Source: Rhodocollybia butyracea
Taxonomy: Eukaryota; Basidiomycota; Agaricomycetes; Agaricales; Omphalotaceae
DNA length: 64,000 nucleotides
Assembly (NCBI GenBank): GCA_015501585.1
Contig: JADNRY010000027.1
Location: forward strand, 1 to 64,000
Reading direction: 5' to 3'
A program made the position numbers and the translations under genes. The first letter of the stretch is position 1, and the number at the start of each line of letters is the position of its first letter. Of this stretch, positions 45,075-57,531 are shown one piece after another. A model generated the notes under the pieces. The model was not told where the DNA came from. It was given only the letters and a program-made list of their open reading frames with translations, and searched no databases.

Positions 45075-45447
45075 CATCAGGAAAAGCCGTTTTTGCCTAG
45101 GTGACCCCAGAGTGGCCTAAAGCAAACTAGGTGACCTATGAATCCTATGGCATCCTAGGGATTTGGGCTTGTCCCTTGCCAGTCAAGGCTCTTGAGGATT
45201 CCCTAGGGTATCCTAGGCAAACCCAGGGCAAGCCTAGGTTTGCCCAGGTTTGCCCAGGTGTTCCCCAGGTGTTCCCCAGGAGCACCTGGGCAAACCTGGG
45301 CAAACCTAGGCTTGCCTAGGGAATCCTCAAGAGCCTTGACTAGCAAGGGACGAGCCCAAATTCCTAGGATGCCATAGGATTCATAGGTCACCTAGTTTGC
45401 TTTAGGCCACTCTGGGGTCACCTAGGCAAAAACGGCTTTTCCTGATG
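45075..45447. mobile_element. Foldback element, CATCAGG family (copy c)
   Basis: Same outer arms as copy a (GCCTAGGTGACCCCAGAG, GGCCTAAAGCAAACTAGG) plus about 160 bp more in the centre, made of CCCAGGTTTGCC and CCCCAGGTGTT repeats and their inverse. Ends CATCAGGAAAAGCC; flanked by TT on both sides. Copy a looks like a shortened form of this one. Confidence 0.88.
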
Positions 45448-46388
45448 TTGAAGTGACGAGGAAGTGTGGATGAGTTTGATGAGTCTTTATACTGTGCTTT
45501 CCAAAACTGATGTCATAATTATGTTTCTATTTGCTTAGAGTTGTTTCGTGTAGATTGAGATGAATGAATTGTTTTTAGGAAAGGGTTTCCATGGTCCGGC
45601 GCCGGTTCGAGGTTTATCCCACACTAGCACCATTAACAAGTTTCTCGCCTTTGTCTGTAAATATGAGCACAAAATCACAAAATCACAAATCCCCTTGACA
45701 TTGTGGTGAATTGATTTTGTTAGTATGAAGTATTTGCCATCACATAAGTACACACACATAACTTTTGAACAAGCGCTAGGCATCCATACCAAGTCTGAGT
45801 GGTTTTCTACATAAAGTCACATAACGCCAACTTGGACAGAGCCACAGGTACATTACCAATGTCTAGTGAGATATGAATGCTATACGAGCCACAAGACAGT
45901 ATTGATTCACATCACAGAATCACGGATTGGTATATTATCGGTTGGGCCTAGGTTGGGCCCAGTATGTCATCAGTTGGGCCTAGTACCTGCCAGAATGTGC
46001 TGAAGCGATACGTATATGACAGACCAATACCATAGAAGCTCTGTGGGTAGCGGGACAGCACCCTTTTTGCAACTGACCTGATGATTCCCTCAGGTAGGTG
46101 TACTAAGAACACCCACTGAATGGGAAATGTCAGCCCAAAATCATGTCCACAACCCCAAAAATAAGAATTGGCCTGGGAATGAATTCAGAAGAGTAATCCA
46201 AGTTTTGCGATGGTGGCTTGACACCCACTTGTCCATGGGGAGCAGATTCAGAGAAAATAATCTGTCTTTAGCGCTGAAGTACCAAACCTCGCTTGTAGTG
46301 CTAGGAAAGTTGGAACTTGACTTGATATTTCAAATTTCATGGAGAACTTCCTAGATCCAATAACCTGGTTTGTTTTATGGCATTGTTA
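45448..46388. other. No supportable gene
   Basis: Contains short repeats of GTTGGGCCTA near 45945-45990 only. Confidence 0.45.
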
Positions 46389-46750
46389 CAGCTGTTTAGG
46401 AAACTCTAGCACATTTTTGAAAAAACACTCATGACTGATTTTGTTTACAACCAAACAAAGTGATGTCAGCATATCCCATTGAAAGCTCCATTCACCCCGC
46501 TTTGCCAATGCTTCACCTGTACTTGCATACTCTTATGCTCTTCAGTAGCCAGAGAAATGAGTCTACAGCACCCTATGATGTACATCTCATGTAAAGACTG
46601 CAATATCATTCAAAAAAAGTCACATTCAAAGTCAAGATGTGGGCCAGTACGCACGTGGGTCACCTACATCAATGTCACCTTTGTTTGGTTGTAAACAAGA
46701 TCACTCATGAGTATTTTTTCGAAATTGTGCTAGAGTTTCCTAATTAGCTG
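46389..46750. mobile_element. Tc1/mariner-type MITE, 362 bp
   Basis: Inverted ends of about 75 bp: CAGCTGTTTAGGAAACTCTA at the left, CAGCTAATTAGGAAACTCTA inverted at the right; GTTTACAACCAAACAAAG occurs in both. TA on both sides (46387-46388 and 46751-46752). Confidence 0.82.
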
Positions 46751-47310
46751 TAGGTTGGGGTAGCGAAGACAGACTCTCATCAGACAAATATGCAGTCAAT
46801 GACATAATTGTAGAAGACAATGAAAGGAATATGTCATTGATGGACTAGTGTGAAGGAAGGTAAAGATATGCCTTAGAGGTTGCACGTGGAAGTGTAATCC
46901 CGTTCATCCCACATTAATTGAAGCCCCAGAGCAGCAGACCTACCATCAAGATCTATTCACATAATTTTCACTTTAGACAGCCAAGACATGACAGGTTGGA
47001 GCTGGCCCGGTCGACAAAGTGGGGGTGAAAATTTGGAACTTTGAACCCATAAGTGAATTTGTCTCTGTTGCAGAAGGATATCGTCAAACGGCTGCCCCTA
47101 CTACCCTCATTGTCCTGCGGATCTAACTTTCCTCATTGTTCATCTAACATGTTCCAGCTATCAACATCATATTCTGGTCTGCACTAAACAAGGCTCCTCA
47201 CAACTCCTGTTCCCTCTTGTGTGTTTGACGCATAGAACATTTCCCTCACACTTCTCATTAGTTACTTGTGTTTTTACTCGCATATCCCCCCCTTTTTCTG
47301 TACTCCCGGG

Positions 47311-47585
47311 TTCGCACGCCATCTGCGTGAAATCGATACTCGTAGGGGGACGATTCAACACCGGAAACACCGGCATCGGCAAAGTGGGATAGATGTTTGT
47401 CTATAACCGTGTTTGCAATGGAAACTGCAGGGCGATGAACATAGGTGGTCTGGAAGAGGATATGCGGTAAGTATAGGAGGACATTGGGAACACGTTTGAT
47501 GGGATCGTTTGCCTCGACTATGAGCAGTGGCGGATGCTAGATCATCTGTTTAGGATGCCTCTTTGACGGAATAGTCGGCGCGCCT
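47311..47585 (-). pseudogene. Decayed partial copy of the DUF6699 gene
   Basis: Matches about 12882-13160 of the gene at 12278-14338 along its length, for example CGCACGCCATCTGCGTGAAA then TCGATACTCGT and CACCGGCATCGGC. The frame MPVFPVLNRPPTSIDF is shared. The rest is cut off on both sides and has small gaps. This is a segmental copy, not a retrocopy of the whole gene. Confidence 0.85.
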
Positions 47586-47823
47586 AGGGCTGACCAAGTC
47601 AGTGACCTAGGGCTGTGTACTTCCATAAAAAAAATAAAATAAAATAAAAAAAGTCTGAAGCTAGAGCAGTGAGATTCTGAGCTCTGTATTTAAATTGACG
47701 AGCACAGATATGATTATTCATTGAAGTAAGGATAGAGACCAGTGCATGTCCGGCCCCGGCGGGTAGTACTTGAACACAACTTCAAGTTGTCATACATGGA
47801 GCACAATACTTACAGCAGGCTGG

Positions 47824-49324
47824 CTAGCAGCTTTGCAACCAATAGCCTTTTCTTGAAAGTAACCTACGAGGACCAGCTCCAGCCTCCCTTATGTATGGGC
47901 ACGAGTCTGACTGCTTCCCCCTTCTCATAATCATATATCTGTAGCGCCGGAGGTTGTCAGCTAATAGATGGTGACCAGATATCACTGAACTCACCACAGG
48001 CACTAGTGTAGTCAAAGGATCCACCGTGTTGTCCAGAATCTCCCATTCACTGATACTCCCATCCCCTGTGTTTTCAAGCTCATCCACGTTGTCCCATTGA
48101 TTGTAGTCCAACGGAGCACCAATGTTACCAAGGAACCGGTTCTCGGCAAAATCAAGTGCGCTAAGTGGAGAGGCGGTTGTGTTGGAGGGGGCTTTGCCAG
48201 AATACTGGACAGTGTGGTCAGAGAAAGCACGAAGGTTGAAGAACAAATGATGAATTAGAATAGGTATTAGTCTGGAAGAAGTTTTTTATTGGGATGATGA
48301 GTTGGTTGCCAAGCTGGAACAGCAAGTATGAAACATACACGTCGAAGAACTGGCCAGACATGCCGCAGATGTTATTCCAGGTATCCGACATCTAGATCAT
48401 ACAACATTTTCATTTTCAGAGTGTATTCTTGGGAACTAGTATGCAAGAGGGTAACTTACTGTCCCAGGAAAGATGGCTGCCTAGATTTGAGGTTCAAAGT
48501 TAGAAAGACTAGCATGGGAAGTTAAATAGCACTCACAATTCCAGAAGCAGAATCAAGGCTTGCAATCATGAAGATGGTGCTAGAAATAGACAAGACTCTG
48601 TTTGAAGCTGTCACAGAAACTTCAATGAGGAACTTACAAGAAATATAGACTGCCTATTCACAATGTGTCATATTAGTGACTGTCCTGCAATATCACAATA
48701 ATTAACTGACCATCGTGCAGGACCACCTCAGCGATACTATGAGTACCAAGCTTTCGGGATTGCATGATGTGACCAGCGGTTTTAATCAAAGTTAAGATGA
48801 AGATAATACTGTCAAAAATCAATTGGAGGAGAGGAGAGATAACAAGCACTAGTAGGATGTAGATTGGTTGACCTGGAGGAATGCCGCCAGTGAACAAAAG
48901 ACTCACAACTGGCATTAAAAAGACGGAGCAATCAATACAATGGATAAGAGGGAAAGATGGACATGCTGACATTTCCCACTCCAAGCCCGCATTGACCAAA
49001 CACGATGCGAATGGCTCATCATCTGTTCCTTGGCTGGTGATTGCCGAAGAGGAGAACAATAGCTATATATGTGGAGCAACACACAAGGCAACACAACTTG
49101 AATATAGTACTTCAAACATGCAATAAAGGGCATACCAGGGTATCAATAACAACATCCGCAATCATGAACGGGCAGAGCAGAATAAGCAGTGATCGCCTCT
49201 GACCAAAGAGTGCATAAACCCTCAAAATGGGAAGTACTATGGCAAACAATTCTTAGTCAAGCTATTTCATTGGGAAATGGAGATGACATACATTTCACTG
49301 CTGCATCAGTGATATCGAGACTAA
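47824..49324 (-). CDS. DUF6533-like multi-pass membrane protein, 5' end lost
   Basis: Exons that join in phase: 49292-49324 (partial), 49136-49236, 48711-49062, 48638-48653 (16 nt), 48537-48579, 48460-48480 (21 nt), 48339-48391, and from 48271 down to a stop at 47824. Key features: RVYALFGQRRSLLILL with the conserved Arg-x-Tyr-Ala-Leu, transmembrane segments ILLVLVISPLLQLIF and FILTLIKTAGH, then HDGSLYFL across a splice. This is the layout of the basidiomycete DUF6533 seven-helix family, probably a plasma-membrane protein of unknown ligand. The first helices are absent: the frame ends a few codons from the CACTA element at 49355. The 3' end is less certain; a GTGAGT near 47998 could be a donor. 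Confidence 0.6.
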
Positions 49325-49369
49325 CCTGTGACATGAGATAGGCATATCCACAGCCACTACGGGAAGGAA

Positions 49370-49905
49370 AAACAATGGATTTGATTGTCCAAAACACAAT
49401 CTAAATGATTGTCTTACACTCATATTGATTGTCTGAACCATTCTTAATGATTGTCCAGTTTACTCAAAAAGATTGTCTTATACCTTTATATTTATTGTCT
49501 GAACCAATCTTATTGATTGTCCAGTTTACTCAAAAAGATTGTCTTATACTTTTATATTGATTGTCTGAACCAATCTTAATGATTGTCTAAATCACTCTTA
49601 TAGGTTGTCTGAACTACTTTCAGTGATTGTCTTAACCTTTCAATATGATAGTCTGAACCACTCTATATAACAGTTCAGGACTATCTAAATGATTGTCAAA
49701 AACACTCCAAATGATGGTATGAAACACTCAAATTGACTGTTCAGAACACTCAATATGATTGTTTTTGGAAATGGGTCACAGTGTCTTGAGACAATCATTT
49801 GGATTGTCCAGCAATCACTTTGAGTGCTTGGAACAATCATTTGAACTGTCTTGAACAATCATTCTGAGTGTGTGTAGCAATCATTTGGGGTGTCTTACAG
49901 CATCA
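49370..49905. repeat. Subterminal (AATGATTGTC)n repeats, left end
   Basis: About twenty degenerate copies of GATTGTC with spacers such as TGAACCAATCTTAAT, changing to the inverse GACAATCATT near 49790. Confidence 0.85.
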
Positions 49906-52010
49906 CTTTGATGGTTTTCAAGTGCTTTCCAAGCATCTTTATAGTAGTAAAAGTATATTTAATACATATAGATTCTACCCTACCGTTCTACACAAGAGGT
50001 CAGAAGAGGGCAACTTATCTTGGATTTTTGGAAAGCATGTACAACGAAGAGAGCGAGCATACCAAGATCAACTGTGTTAGGACGTGATAAGCTAATCACT
50101 GTAGGCGTAGGCGAAGCAAAAAATAACTTATCTTGATGTTGAATGGTAACGAGCCATCAAGATGCACGGAACGACCACACTGAAAGAGGAAGATTGAAAA
50201 AAAAGGTAAGCGGAGCTTACCGTTTGACAGGCGAATCATGGGTCGTGCAGGCCATAACAAGGGGCTAGAATTGAGGCTAGCTGGAAGACTGTTACCTTTC
50301 GTTGACGTGGGGGAAGACTAAATCTTGAGTTTGATGTCCTATCTAGGAAGTCACTGAGCAATACTTGGGAAACTAACAAGAGCAAGCACGCACGTCAGCT
50401 CAGAAGCGGCGAATGTAGCAATCGACGAAACACGCGCGCGCATCAGCACGGAACCCGCGAATGTAGCAATTGACGAATCGTTGGACGGATTACAATGGCG
50501 TCCAGCATGGCCGCTGGTGAGGATGGGGGTCGTGATTAGCGGCAACGTGCACATACTAGGAATTGACTCAATAATTGCCATACAACGGCGTTGGCCTAGC
50601 GCTAGACTCTAGTCTCTAGTTGATAGACAACGTACTGGGCTCCGAGGGGAGGCCAGGTGTTGAAGCGAGGGACTAGATGGTGACGGGGGAAGAAACATTC
50701 ATCGCCTCCAAATCTAGCAACGGCTGGCGGTGGGTGTCCTTACAACGGCGGTGATATCTCCTTGGCAAGGTGTGTTAGGCGGCGAGGCGGACGCAGACCC
50801 AAGGTAGAAATCCATACGATGGCTGAGCGTCCTCACAATGGTGGCTGGAAGACAATCCAGCCACCAGCGGAGTTCACCAGCACTGGAGGAAAGAAAGGGA
50901 CTGGTGAGCAAGGGACAAGATAATTTAAAGTGACCCACGCACCTTCGAATGGGAGGTTGCATCAATATTGGTCTGGGCGGTCATGCTGTGGAGAGAAAGG
51001 GAGGCGTCAAGTTGTGTTGGATGGTCGCGGCCTTGTATCGTTGATAGCGTTAAAAGTACCTAACGAATATCCTGTTGTTGCAAGCATGCCATAGAGAAGC
51101 TCGAGTAAAAGCCACCGCAATGTTCGAAACTTGAAGACCGCTTCTATTCCCAGTATGCGGCGAAAAGGATTGCAGAGAGGGCCGGGCGTTACAGTAAGAG
51201 ATTATTTATTTGCGTCATGAAGTTGCAGGTATCCAGCGGTTGTGTTGATGGGTAAGGGAAGGAACGGCGTACGTTGGTGGTGTTGGTGCTGCGGTAAGTT
51301 CAACTGACGTGACCATGTGATCTGTCAATCTCGTTCCGTTCATTCCGATCATCCCGCTTGTCCCGGATTTTTCGTATGCACACAATGTACACTATCAGAA
51401 GCAAGATGAAAAAAATTCTTGGTAGATAAGCTGGCTGTATCATTGAGGTAAAGGTTAACCGGCGCGCTCCCATTGAGAAACAGCCGGACTCCGTGCTCCA
51501 CATATTGCGCGGAGACGGAAAATGGAAAGTACAAGTTGTCCGAGTCAGGCTCGGACAGTCATTATGTCCGAGGGCTATTTCACGCTGAGTCAGTCTATAG
51601 GCTTCTGTAGGCTATTGTAGCGACGAACGAGTCTGTAATTGCAAATAAATTACCTTTTTTGTGATATTTTCAGATCAACGCTCAGGCTCACGCGCTCAGG
51701 TGTAAAATTGTACAGTCTACTTTACCACCATCTCAAGGCCTCATCAACGACTCAGACCGTTTAGACTGTCTGAGCGGCTGGTGACTCGAACTCCCGGTTT
51801 CCCGGTTTCTCTGATTGCGCCTGGCATATGTGCTCCGGGCATCTGGCTCAGCAGCTGATACGGTAGGTAGCCCACACTACTTGGCCCACAGCCACCTTGC
51901 CAGATACAAAGGGAGGGAATGGGGATTTTATGGGCGCGTTAGCAACAATATTATTTCCTAACAATGGGTACTTGGTAGACGAAACCAATGTTATCGAGTG
52001 CAGAGTTGGC
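49906..52010. other. Internal CACTA sequence without a supportable gene
   Basis: About 2.1 kb with short frames. The motif AGCRAATGTAGCAAT with CGACGAAACACGC occurs twice near 50410-50480 (a short tandem copy). No transposase domain seen. Confidence 0.45.
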
Positions 52011-52458
52011 TGTTGGAATTGATTCTTATGACGTCACGCGATTTTCCATAAATGCAGTGACATCATCGGGATTAATCACTAGGATTGGACTTTCCGAGTG
52101 CCGGACTAGGTATTTCGGGCCATTACTCCACAAAGCGTCTCATCCTGCGGTATATTTCTTGATCCTATCCTTAAACATGCACTATTATATGTTTGTACCT
52201 TGTTTCATAGCCTATTCGTATTTCCGCACCGCCTGCGGAGGCCGCGTATCTTTTACTTATATTTGTAGATACTTCGTATCGGCTCCCCTCAGAGTGTTCT
52301 CTTATCTCTGAGGTGAGCCTACTTACTTCCTTTATACTTACTTTTACTGACGAGGTCCATAGCTGTAGCTTACTGCGTACTTCGTTAGGTATTTATCAAT
52401 ATAGAGTGTTCTCTTATCTCTGAGCTGTAGCTTACTGCGTACTTCGTTAGCTCTTACA
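52011..52458 (+). repeat. copia-3 5' LTR
   Basis: 448 bp. It contains two copies of GAGTGTTCTCTTATCTCTGAG and of CTGTAGCTTACTGCGTACTT. Confidence 0.95.
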
Positions 52459-52473
52459 GGTTATCGGGCCCCC
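52459..52473 (+). promoter_or_regulatory. copia-3 primer-binding site
   Basis: GGTTATCGGGCCCCC resembles the complement of the anticodon-stem half of initiator tRNA-Met (GGTTATGGGCCC), the primer type used by copia elements that use a half-tRNA. One base is extra. Confidence 0.5.
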
Positions 52474-52486
52474 GAATTGCTCAACT

Positions 52487-54735
52487 ATGTCTTCATCTGC
52501 CACTACCGTTAATGCGCTCACCGATACTCTCCCGAGTAACATCCCTACACTCAGTGCTTCTGGTTCCAACTGGGCGATCTGGAAACTTCGTTTCGAGGCC
52601 GCTGTTAAAGGCAAAGACAAGTGGGGCCACTTTGACGGTGTCGACATCAAGCCCGTCTTAACTGGTCCTAATGCTGCGTCTGCCGAGGACCTTCATACTT
52701 GGTCAAAGGATGAAGCGACTGCCCGCAATCTCTTGATTTCCAAGGTTTGCGATTCCATTGCACTGAAGATCACACATTTCGGTACTGTTACTGAAGCATG
52801 GGCCGCCGTTGTTTCCGAGTTCACGGAAAAGTCTGGCTATGCTGAAGTTGACCTTCGATGTGGGTTTATGGACTCTACTTGCCCTCCAAAGGGTAATGTT
52901 CGTCAATTCCTAGAAGACCTGAACACAAAAAAAGAGAAACTTGCCGCTGTAGGTGTTGCTATTGACGATTCGGACCATCGTTCTACTATCCTCCGGGGTA
53001 TCCCTCATTACTACTCCACCTTTGCTTCCTCCATCATTACGTCTACCCACATTATCGACAAGACCAAGGTTGTTTCACCAATGGCCCTTGCTCAGGCTGT
53101 TGCTGAAGAGTACAACCACCAGAAAAGTCGACAGAATGCTCAGGGAGGGAAGCAGAAAGAGAAGAACGACGACGATGAGGCACTCGCTGTGAACTCACCA
53201 GCACAGCCTCAGAAGTCTGCGCAGAAGTCAAAGTGTACCTTCTGGAAATGCGGAAAGGAGGGACATTTGAAGCGTGACTGCAAAGTCAAAGTATCCGGGT
53301 CTGGTCAAGGATCCAAAGGTAACGCAGGGGCGGTCGAGTCTGATTCCGATTGGGAAGCAGGCGGTGCCTTTGCTGTTGATGACGAGGATCCCTGGAGCAA
53401 CTCCACATCTTCGTGCGGTGGTAACGACATGGTGTCTGACGACGGCGATGGTCTTTTGCTGTTCTCGGACATGGGTGATGCTGAAGTCCCGGATCTACCC
53501 AATGGCTTTGAAGAAGACTGGAGTGACATTCTGTCTACTCACTCCGACACTTCCTCTCTTCTTGCAGCTCCTGTCATGAATGATGGAGGCGCCCCCTCCT
53601 GTGCTCACTCCGAGCTATACGACTCTGGCTGCACCCGTCATATCAGTCCTTACCGCAATGACTTTGAGAACTTCGAAGCAATTCCTCCAAAGTCCTTCCG
53701 TACCGCAAACAAAGAGACATTTAGTGCCACTGGCACTGGTTCTATCACGGTGGATGTTCCTGCTGGCGTGGATGTCAACAAGCTCGAACTCACTGAAGTC
53801 ATGTATTCCCCCGAAGTCGGTTACACTCTTGTCTCCATCGGGAAGCTTGATGACCACGGTTTTACGGCGATGTTTGCGGATGGTAAGTGCACTATCCGTG
53901 CGCCTGGTGGTGAGCTTGTCGGAGAGGTCCCCAAGAACAAGGGAGGTGCTTATCGAGTTGACCGAAAGGTTGCGGATGGGGAAGCTGCGGCGCTGGAGAC
54001 AATCACGTTAGACCAACTCCATAAGCGCATGGGTCATATCTCACCTAAAGTTGCTCACCATATGGTTACGAAAGGTTTCGCTACAGGCGTTCGACTTGAG
54101 AATGATGGGCCGCAGGACATTTTTTGTGAGTCCTGCATTTACGCCAAGGCTACACGCAAGCCTGTACCAAAGGAGAGACAGGAAGGATCCAGGGCCAAGG
54201 TTTTTGGCGAGGTAGTCCACTCGGACTTATGGGGTCCAGCACCGGTTCAGTCTCTGCGAGGAAAGCGCTACTATGTCTCATTCATCGATGATGCAAAACG
54301 CTGGGCTTACCTTGATTTTCTCCATGCTAAGGATGAAACATTCTGTTCCTGCCGCGAGTATGAAGCCTGGGCAAAGACCAAGCATGATGTCCCCATCAAG
54401 GTCCTTCACTCCGACAATGGCGGCGAGTATACTGGAAAGGAGTTTGTTCTTTATTTGAAGACAAATGGTACGAAACAGAAACTCACTGTCCATGACACCC
54501 CTCAGCACAATGGCGTTGCGGAACGCTACAACCGCACTGTCATCGAGAAGGTCCGGGCGATGCTCCATTCCAGTGGGCTACCAAAGGCGTTGTGGGCGGA
54601 GGCTGTGCGTCATGCAGTCTGGGTCCTTAACCGTACATCGACAAAGGCGCTGGATGGGATGACTCCTTTAGAGGCATCAACTGGGCAGAAACCGGACTTG
54701 CGTGGTTTGCGCGAGTGGGGTGAGAAGGGCGATAA
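52487..54735 (+). pseudogene. copia-3 gag, protease and integrase
   Basis: From MSSSATTVNALTD: gag with the usual SNWAIWKLRFEAAV start, then a zinc knuckle KCTFWKCGKEGHLKRDC in which the expected first Cys is Phe, so its spacing is off. Protease YDSGCTRHIS (Asp at 53621). Integrase zinc region HKRMGHIS to CESCIYAKA, catalytic residues in VVHSDLWGP (near 54218), VLHSDNGGEY (near 54406) and NGVAERYNRTV (near 54512). The frame stops in the inserted solo LTR. Without it the frame continues directly into 55485. Confidence 0.9.
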
Positions 54736-55484
54736 TGTAAGGATCTAGGCGGATCCTTATTGCGACGGGTTGATGTACTATCTCGAATAGAAGCGGCGGA
54801 ACGTTTCCGACGGGATGATTCGATGATAGTGTACTCGATCTGGGAATAGCAACGACGTGAAACGTACGAGCGGAATCCGGAAGTGTAATAGAATGAACCG
54901 TACGAGTAAGCCTAGGAACGGAATAGGTTTCCGACTCTAAGGGTAGGACCCGCTGGGCGCAAGCGTTTTCGAATATGAGTTATTGGCGGCGGCAAGTCGA
55001 GCGGAAGCTGACTTGATAGAGCGCAATGAATCGGAATCGAAGAGAGTATATTGCGGAGTGAAGAAAACGATAGAGTGAAGAAATAGAGTAAAAGAAACTG
55101 ATAAGTCGGGAAATGAGTCGGTAACTGGGGGGTTGTTTCAATATAGCAAATCTAGAGTATCAGAGATATCGACGAGTATTTAAGAGTAAGGAGGATATAC
55201 AGGGTCGTGAAAAGTACGTAGACAATCAGTTAAGGTGAAAGGGAAAGTACTACAAGGGACGAGCGGGAACGGAAATAATACAAGGGCATATCTCGGAATG
55301 GAACAAGGCAAGTGGAGAGACGGAAAGGTAGTGAGTAAGACTTGTGGAAGAGTTAGTAATAGGTAATTATGGCGGTTGTGATTGCGCCATCGAGAAGAAG
55401 TCGGGAGCGGAACTAACGGGATAAGTCGGGAGAGCGGAACCGACGGAATGAAACGAGAATAGAGCGGGAGTACGGGGCATGACA
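54736..55484. mobile_element. Solo LTR inserted in copia-3 pol
   Basis: 749 bp, TGTAAGGATC...GCATGACA, flanked by GATAA on both sides (54731-54735 and 55485-55489). It starts with a short inverted GGATC/GATCC pair. Removing it with one GATAA restores the copia reading frame (GEKGDKLGGR). Purine-rich, no ORF. The source element is not in the window; the type looks Ty3-like. Confidence 0.9.
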
Positions 55485-57525
55485 GATAAGCTTGGCGGGC
55501 GTGTTAGAGAAGGACGTTGGGTGGGCGTGAGTGAAAAGCGTAAAGGTTTTCGTGTTTATTGGCCAGATTCCCATTCAATCACAGTCAAGCGTAACGTCTA
55601 CAGTGACAAGATGGCGGGAGTCAGTCGCGTTGAGGGGGAGGACTGGGATATCAACTTACCGACTCCCAGTGAGCAACCTCCTTCTCAGACGAAACCATCT
55701 TCTTCTACTCCAGTACCCCATGTTGAACCAACTCCTGATCCAGAGCCGGAACCTACTCGTCGCATCCGGAAGCCTAGCCAGCGCGTCCATGATATTCTCG
55801 AAGGCCGTACCCACTTACCGTCAGGTGTTCAAACACCATCTACTCCTGCGCCCGTTAGCAAGCTTGAGGGGGAGAGTGAAGCGGGTCTGGTAGACTTGCT
55901 TGAGGATGAGGATTTTCTCCTTGAGTATGCTATGGTGGCTGAGACTAGTGATGCCGAAGCTCTTGAACCACGCACCTTAGCTGAAGCGAAACGTCGTCCT
56001 GATTGGCCGTTATGGGAGAAGGCTATAGAGGAGGAACTGAAGATGTTGACGGATATGGGTACTTGGGAAGTTGTCAAGAAGCCGGAAGGAGTTAACGTTG
56101 TTGGCTCCAAGTGGGTCTTCAAGGCAAAGAAAGATGCAGCCAGAAATGTGGTACGCTATAAGGCTCATCTTGTTGCTCAAGGTTTTTCTCAGGTTCCTGG
56201 AGTTGACTACTTCGATACATATGCGCCGGTTGCACGCATGGCTTCTATTCGCGCTATTCTTGCGATGGCGGCTCACTTTGACATGGAAGTTCATCAGATC
56301 GACATAAAGGGCGCATATCTGAACGGTAAACTCACCGAGAATGAACAGATCTTCATGTCTCAACCTCCTGGCTTTCCGGAACCCGGTACATCATCTCGTC
56401 ATGTCCTCCATCTCCTCAAAACTCTTTATGGCTTGAAGCAGAGCGGCCGTCGCTGGTATCAGCGGTTGGTAGAGATTTTGGTTAGGGTTCAAGCAGTGCG
56501 AAGTGGATCAGGCAGTCTTCTACAAGAAGGAAGGTGGAAAGAGTATTGTTATCGCTGTGCATGTCGACGATTGTACAGTGGTGGGATCAACATTGGCTGA
56601 TGTCGAGAAGGTAAAGAATGGTGTGCGGAGCCATGTCGAAGTCACTGACTTAGGGGCTCTACATTGGATTCTCGGGATCGAGGTCCGACGGGACCGTGAG
56701 GGCCAAACTCTAGCGCTCTCACAGTGCGCCTATCTGGACTCTATTATCTGCCGATATGGATTCAGCGATCTGAAGCCTGTTTCCCTCCCTATGGATCCAA
56801 ATGCTCACCTTTCTTCCGCGCAATCTCCCTCTTCCACTACCGATATTGCTGCTATGCGCGACATCCCCTACCATGAAGCTATTGGCTCACTGATGTGGGC
56901 GATGCTTGGAACTCGACCCGATATTGCGTTTGCTGTCACTACACTCTCACGATACACCAAGAATCCAGGACAGGAGCACTGGGACGCTGTGAAGCGTGTG
57001 TTTAGGTACCTGAACGGTACAAGGGACCTATGGTTGACTTATGGCGGAGCGGAGAGAAACTTGATTGGGTATGCCGATGCAGATGGGAATATGGCAGAGG
57101 ACAGGCATGCTGTCACTGGGTACGCATTTATTCTCAATGGCGGCGCTGTTTCATGGGCTTCTAAACGACAGGAAATGGTTACTCTATCGACTACAGAATC
57201 TGAATATGTCGCCGCTACTCATGCCGCCAAGGAAGGTCTCTGGCTTCGGAGTCTTCTGACTCAAGTCTTCTATCCCCTCTGTGATCCAACAACTCTTTTC
57301 TCCGATAATCAATCTGCTATTGCTCTTGCTAAAGATCATCAATATCATGCTCGTACTAAACACATTGACATTCGTTATCATTTTATTCGCTGGGTTGTCA
57401 GCGAAGGTTCTATTCATTTGGTTTATTGTCCTACCGAGGATATGGTCGCCGACGCTCTCACTAAAGCTTTACCTTCTGCAAAGGTTAAGCACTTCGCTTC
57501 GGAACTTGGGCTGAGCTCGCTTTGA
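55485..57525 (+). pseudogene. copia-3 reverse transcriptase and RNase H, with one frameshift
   Basis: Begins DKLGGRVREGRWVGV, then a Pro/Ser linker. RT: WEKAIEEELKMLTDMGTWEVV-type start, KWVFKAKKD, HQIDIKGAYLNG (Asp) and AVHVDDCTVVG (HVDD instead of YVDD). The frame shifts near 56485 by one base. RNase H: GYADADGNMAEDRHAVTG, VTLSTTESEYVA, FSDNQSAIALAK and ARTKHIDIRYHFIRW, ending GLSSL at 57525. Confidence 0.9.
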
Positions 57526-57531
57526 GGGGAG

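Noticed and set aside
50351..50965. Minus-strand ORFs as host genes
   Set aside because: Repeat-derived low-complexity frames (ATFAGS and ATFAAS copies) without domains or splice partners.
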